Positions 61,678 to 64,000 of a stretch of 64,000 nucleotides of DNA are shown in pieces. Both the position numbers and the translations under genes were made by a program. The stretch comes from Setomelanomma holmii (lineage: Eukaryota; Ascomycota; Dothideomycetes; Pleosporales; Phaeosphaeriaceae), in NCBI GenBank assembly GCA_010015745.1, contig ML978181.1, forward strand, positions 244,868 through 308,867, in the 5' to 3' direction. Within the stretch, counting starts at the first letter, position 1; each line of letters starts with the position of its first letter. Under the pieces are notes generated by a model, which saw only the letters and a program-made list of their open reading frames with translations, was not told the origin of the DNA and made no database searches.

Positions 61678-64000
61678 GTGATGCGCCTCCTGAAACGCCT
61701 ATCAAGCGGCGACTTCAAAGTGGTCTCTTTCAACGACGAAAACCCTCATCCGTATGCCATCTTATCACACACCTGGACCGAGGGTCAGGAGGTCACATAC
61801 AACGAGCTGGTGGCAGGTACAGGGAAGGACAAGACTGGCTACGACAAAATCCGTTTCTGTAGCGGACGAGCGGCAGCGGATGGCCTCGAGTACTTCTGGG
61901 TCGATACCTGCTGCATCGACAAGTCTACCAGCCATGAGCTCAGTACAGCCATCAACTCTATGTTCCGCTGGTACCAGCGTGCATCTAAGTGTTACGTATA
62001 CCTATCAGATGTTGTTGTGCCGGAAGAGGTCGCCAATGCTCAGGCTTTCCAGATAACTTGGGCAGAAGCCTTTCGACGCAGCCAATGGTTTACACGAGGC
62101 TGGACGTTGCAAGAGCTTCTGGCGCCGCCGTGCGTCGAGTTCTTTTCTAAGAACGGTAAGCGGTTGGGTAGCAGGATATCGTTGGAGCAGGAAATCCATG
62201 AGATTACCAAGATTGCCACCAAAGCATTACGAGGCCAAAGTCTTGCCGAATTCAGCGTTGAGGAGCGGATGAGCTGGGCGGCCCAACGCACAACGACGTT
62301 AAAGGAGGATAAAGTGTACTGTTTGCTGGGCATCTTTGGGGTATTCTTGTCGCTTATATATGGAGAAGGAGAAGCATACGCGACTCTACGGCTGAGAGAA
62401 GAAATAGAGAGGCGGCAGGAAGGGCAGGGAACAGAAAGGCTGCATGACTTGTCCGGTGCGTCTTAGTGCAAAGAAACATTCCCTACATAGGCGATATGCA
62501 GCTAACGAAGTCTAGTGTCACTGGTATTGCCTTTCCCAAGAAACGAGCTCTTTGTTGGACGAGAAGAGCAGCTTCGATCTCTTGAACAATCCCTCCTTCC
62601 CTCGAACACCTACCGACGCATGACAATATATGGACTAGGGGGTTGCGGGAAGTCAGCGCTTGCCCTTGAGTTTGCATATCGCGCGCTGGCACGACATGCT
62701 AGACACCTAGTCTTCTGGGTGCCAGCCATCAGCCAAGAGAGCTTTGAGCTTGCCTATCGCGATATTGGAGTCCGCCTCGGTGTGTCAGGGATCACCGAAG
62801 ATAATGCAGACATTAGGAAGCTTGTTAAGGACGCGCTGAGCTCAGGAAGCTTAGGCGACTGGCTGATGATTGTCGATAATGCTGACGACTCTGGAGTTCT
62901 GTTGGGGACCACAGATAACGGTCCGATGTCCGCTCAACTAAGCGACTGTCTCCCACACAGCAGTAGCGGCACCATCCTCTTTACTACTCGTAGTAGGAAG
63001 GTGGCTGGAGATCTAACGCCGAGCAGCGTCTTGGAGCTGAACGACATGAGTAAAGCTGAAGCTAGGCACCTGCTAGCGCGACGGTTGACGAAGCAAGCGT
63101 TGCTTGATGAGGAGACGGCGGTTGACGTACTGCTGGCGATACTTACATATCTACCGCTTGCTATTGTGCAGGCAGCCGCTTTTATTAACAACAACGATAT
63201 ATCTATATCCGGGTACATATCGTTGTTCCGGCATACTGACACAGAGTCTGAGCTCTTCAGCGAGAGCTTTGAAGACCCTAGCAGATACCGGGAGATGGAC
63301 AGCACGGTTGCAAAGACATGGCATATCTCCTTTGATCAGATAAAGAGGCAAGACCGGCTTGCTGCGGAGTACCTTTCGTTCATGGCGTGCATCGATCGCA
63401 TCGACATTCCTCAGTCTCTGCTACCTCCAGGAGGCTCGTTGGTGCAGCAAGTAAAAGCGCTCGGAACGTTGGCAGGATACGCCTTTATCACAGAGCGCCA
63501 GCAGACAGCGCAAGAGTTGGATCGAGAGAGGTTCTTCGATATGCACCGACTGGTCCACATGGCCTCTGCCTGGTGGCTGGAGGGTCATGATGAGTGGGCG
63601 ACTTGGGCGGGCAGAGTGGTGGCCCGATTAGAGGAGCTAGTGCCACACGGCAGGCATGAGAGGAAGGAAGTATGGACGCCGTACCTCTCGCATGCAATCT
63701 ACGTGGCTGGACTGAGCGACACAGTGGAGAAAACAGCGAGGGCTTCGCTACTAGACCGGGTGGGACGGTGTCAAGCAACCCTTGGGCAATATGCAGCAGC
63801 TGGAACCACGCACCAACGAGCATTATCGTTGAGAGAAAAGAGTTTAGGAAAGAAGCATATGCAGACAATCGTGAGCATGAATGAAGTGGGATTAGCATTT
63901 GGCAACCAAGGCAAGTACAAGGCGGCGGAAGCGATGAACAGGGAGACGCTGGCGCTGTCTGAGACGGTGCTTGGCCGTGAGCATCCATCTACGCTGACGA
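61678..64000 (+). CDS. HET-NB-ARC-TPR incompatibility/NLR receptor, truncated by the window end
   Basis: Exon 1 61678-62455, 60-nt intron (GTGCGT...CTAACG...TCTAG), exon 2 from 62516, open to the last base. No internal stop. HET domain at residues 1-250: YAILSHTWTEGQEVTYNEL, GLEYFWVDTCCIDKS, INSMFRWYQRASKCYVYLSD, SQWFTRGWTLQELLAP, RTTTLKEDKVYCLLGIFGVF. NB-ARC: FVGREEQL, Walker A GLGGCGKSA (about 299-307), Walker B WLMIVDNADD, sensor TILFTTRSRKVA, then a winged helix. The last part is TPR-type (TLGQYAAAGTTHQRALSLRE; GLAFGNQGKYKAAEAMNRE). Such receptors pair ligand sensing by repeats with a HET cell-death domain. Unlike the broken receptors in this window, this one is intact as far as seen; the repeat array continues outside. 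Confidence 0.92.

Noticed and set aside
1..64000. CRISPR array, operons, riboswitches, rRNA genes
   Set aside because: Eukaryotic spliced genes throughout. I saw no regularly spaced short repeats and no rRNA-like sequence.

Overview
The window looks like filamentous ascomycete DNA. Introns are short (45-160 nt) with GTAAGT/GTATGT-type donors and CTAAC/CTGAC-like branch sites. The gene set includes AMPK-beta, EPL1, KAE1, RKM4 and SUR1-type genes next to HET/NLR, small secreted protein and Dal5-like transporter genes. The mix suggests a dothideomycete-like plant-associated mould, but I cannot fix the genus. Exon coordinates below are my own splice models, joined by frame and homology.

Layout. 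0.5-7.6 kb: conserved genes (AMPK beta subunit, two membrane proteins, a GT32 MIPC-synthase-like mannosyltransferase). 7.6-17 kb: sparse DNA with three secreted-protein genes and an ankyrin gene. 17-20.1 kb: a broken NACHT/NLR-type gene with a detached C-terminal remnant. 21-26.5 kb: core block (EPL1 of NuA4, RKM4-type SET methyltransferase, KAE1 of KEOPS). 26.5-29.3 kb: gene-poor, with degenerate short repeats. 29.3-36.1 kb: a broken F-box-like gene, an intact ten-exon MFS transporter and a broken HET gene. 37.2-42.6 kb: secreted CE1-type esterase, beta-lactamase-like hydrolase, large disordered protein. 43.8-46.4 kb: inverted pair of damaged kinase-like paralogues. 46.9-53.1 kb: UPF0303 protein, membrane-anchored aspartic-protease-like protein, ankyrin-CorA-like protein. 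53.3-57.8 kb: two related broken genes, the second interrupted by a complete but mutated pogo/Fot1-like transposon with TIRs and a TA duplication. 58.3-60.6 kb: ABM-like protein and periplasmic-binding-protein-like protein. 61.7 kb to the end: an open HET-NB-ARC-TPR receptor gene running off the edge.

The main theme is contrast. Every housekeeping gene is intact. Six accessory genes (NLR, F-box-like, HET, two kinases, one of the tandem pair) each carry in-frame stop codons inside otherwise well-preserved reading frames, and most of these stops can be explained by single C-to-T (or opposite-strand G-to-A) changes. The transposon carries the same kind of damage. This fits repeat-induced point mutation or relaxed selection. 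Stop-codon recoding by A-to-I RNA editing is a weaker but testable alternative for the TAG cases, most clearly the HET gene, where the stop sits on the hallmark tryptophan.
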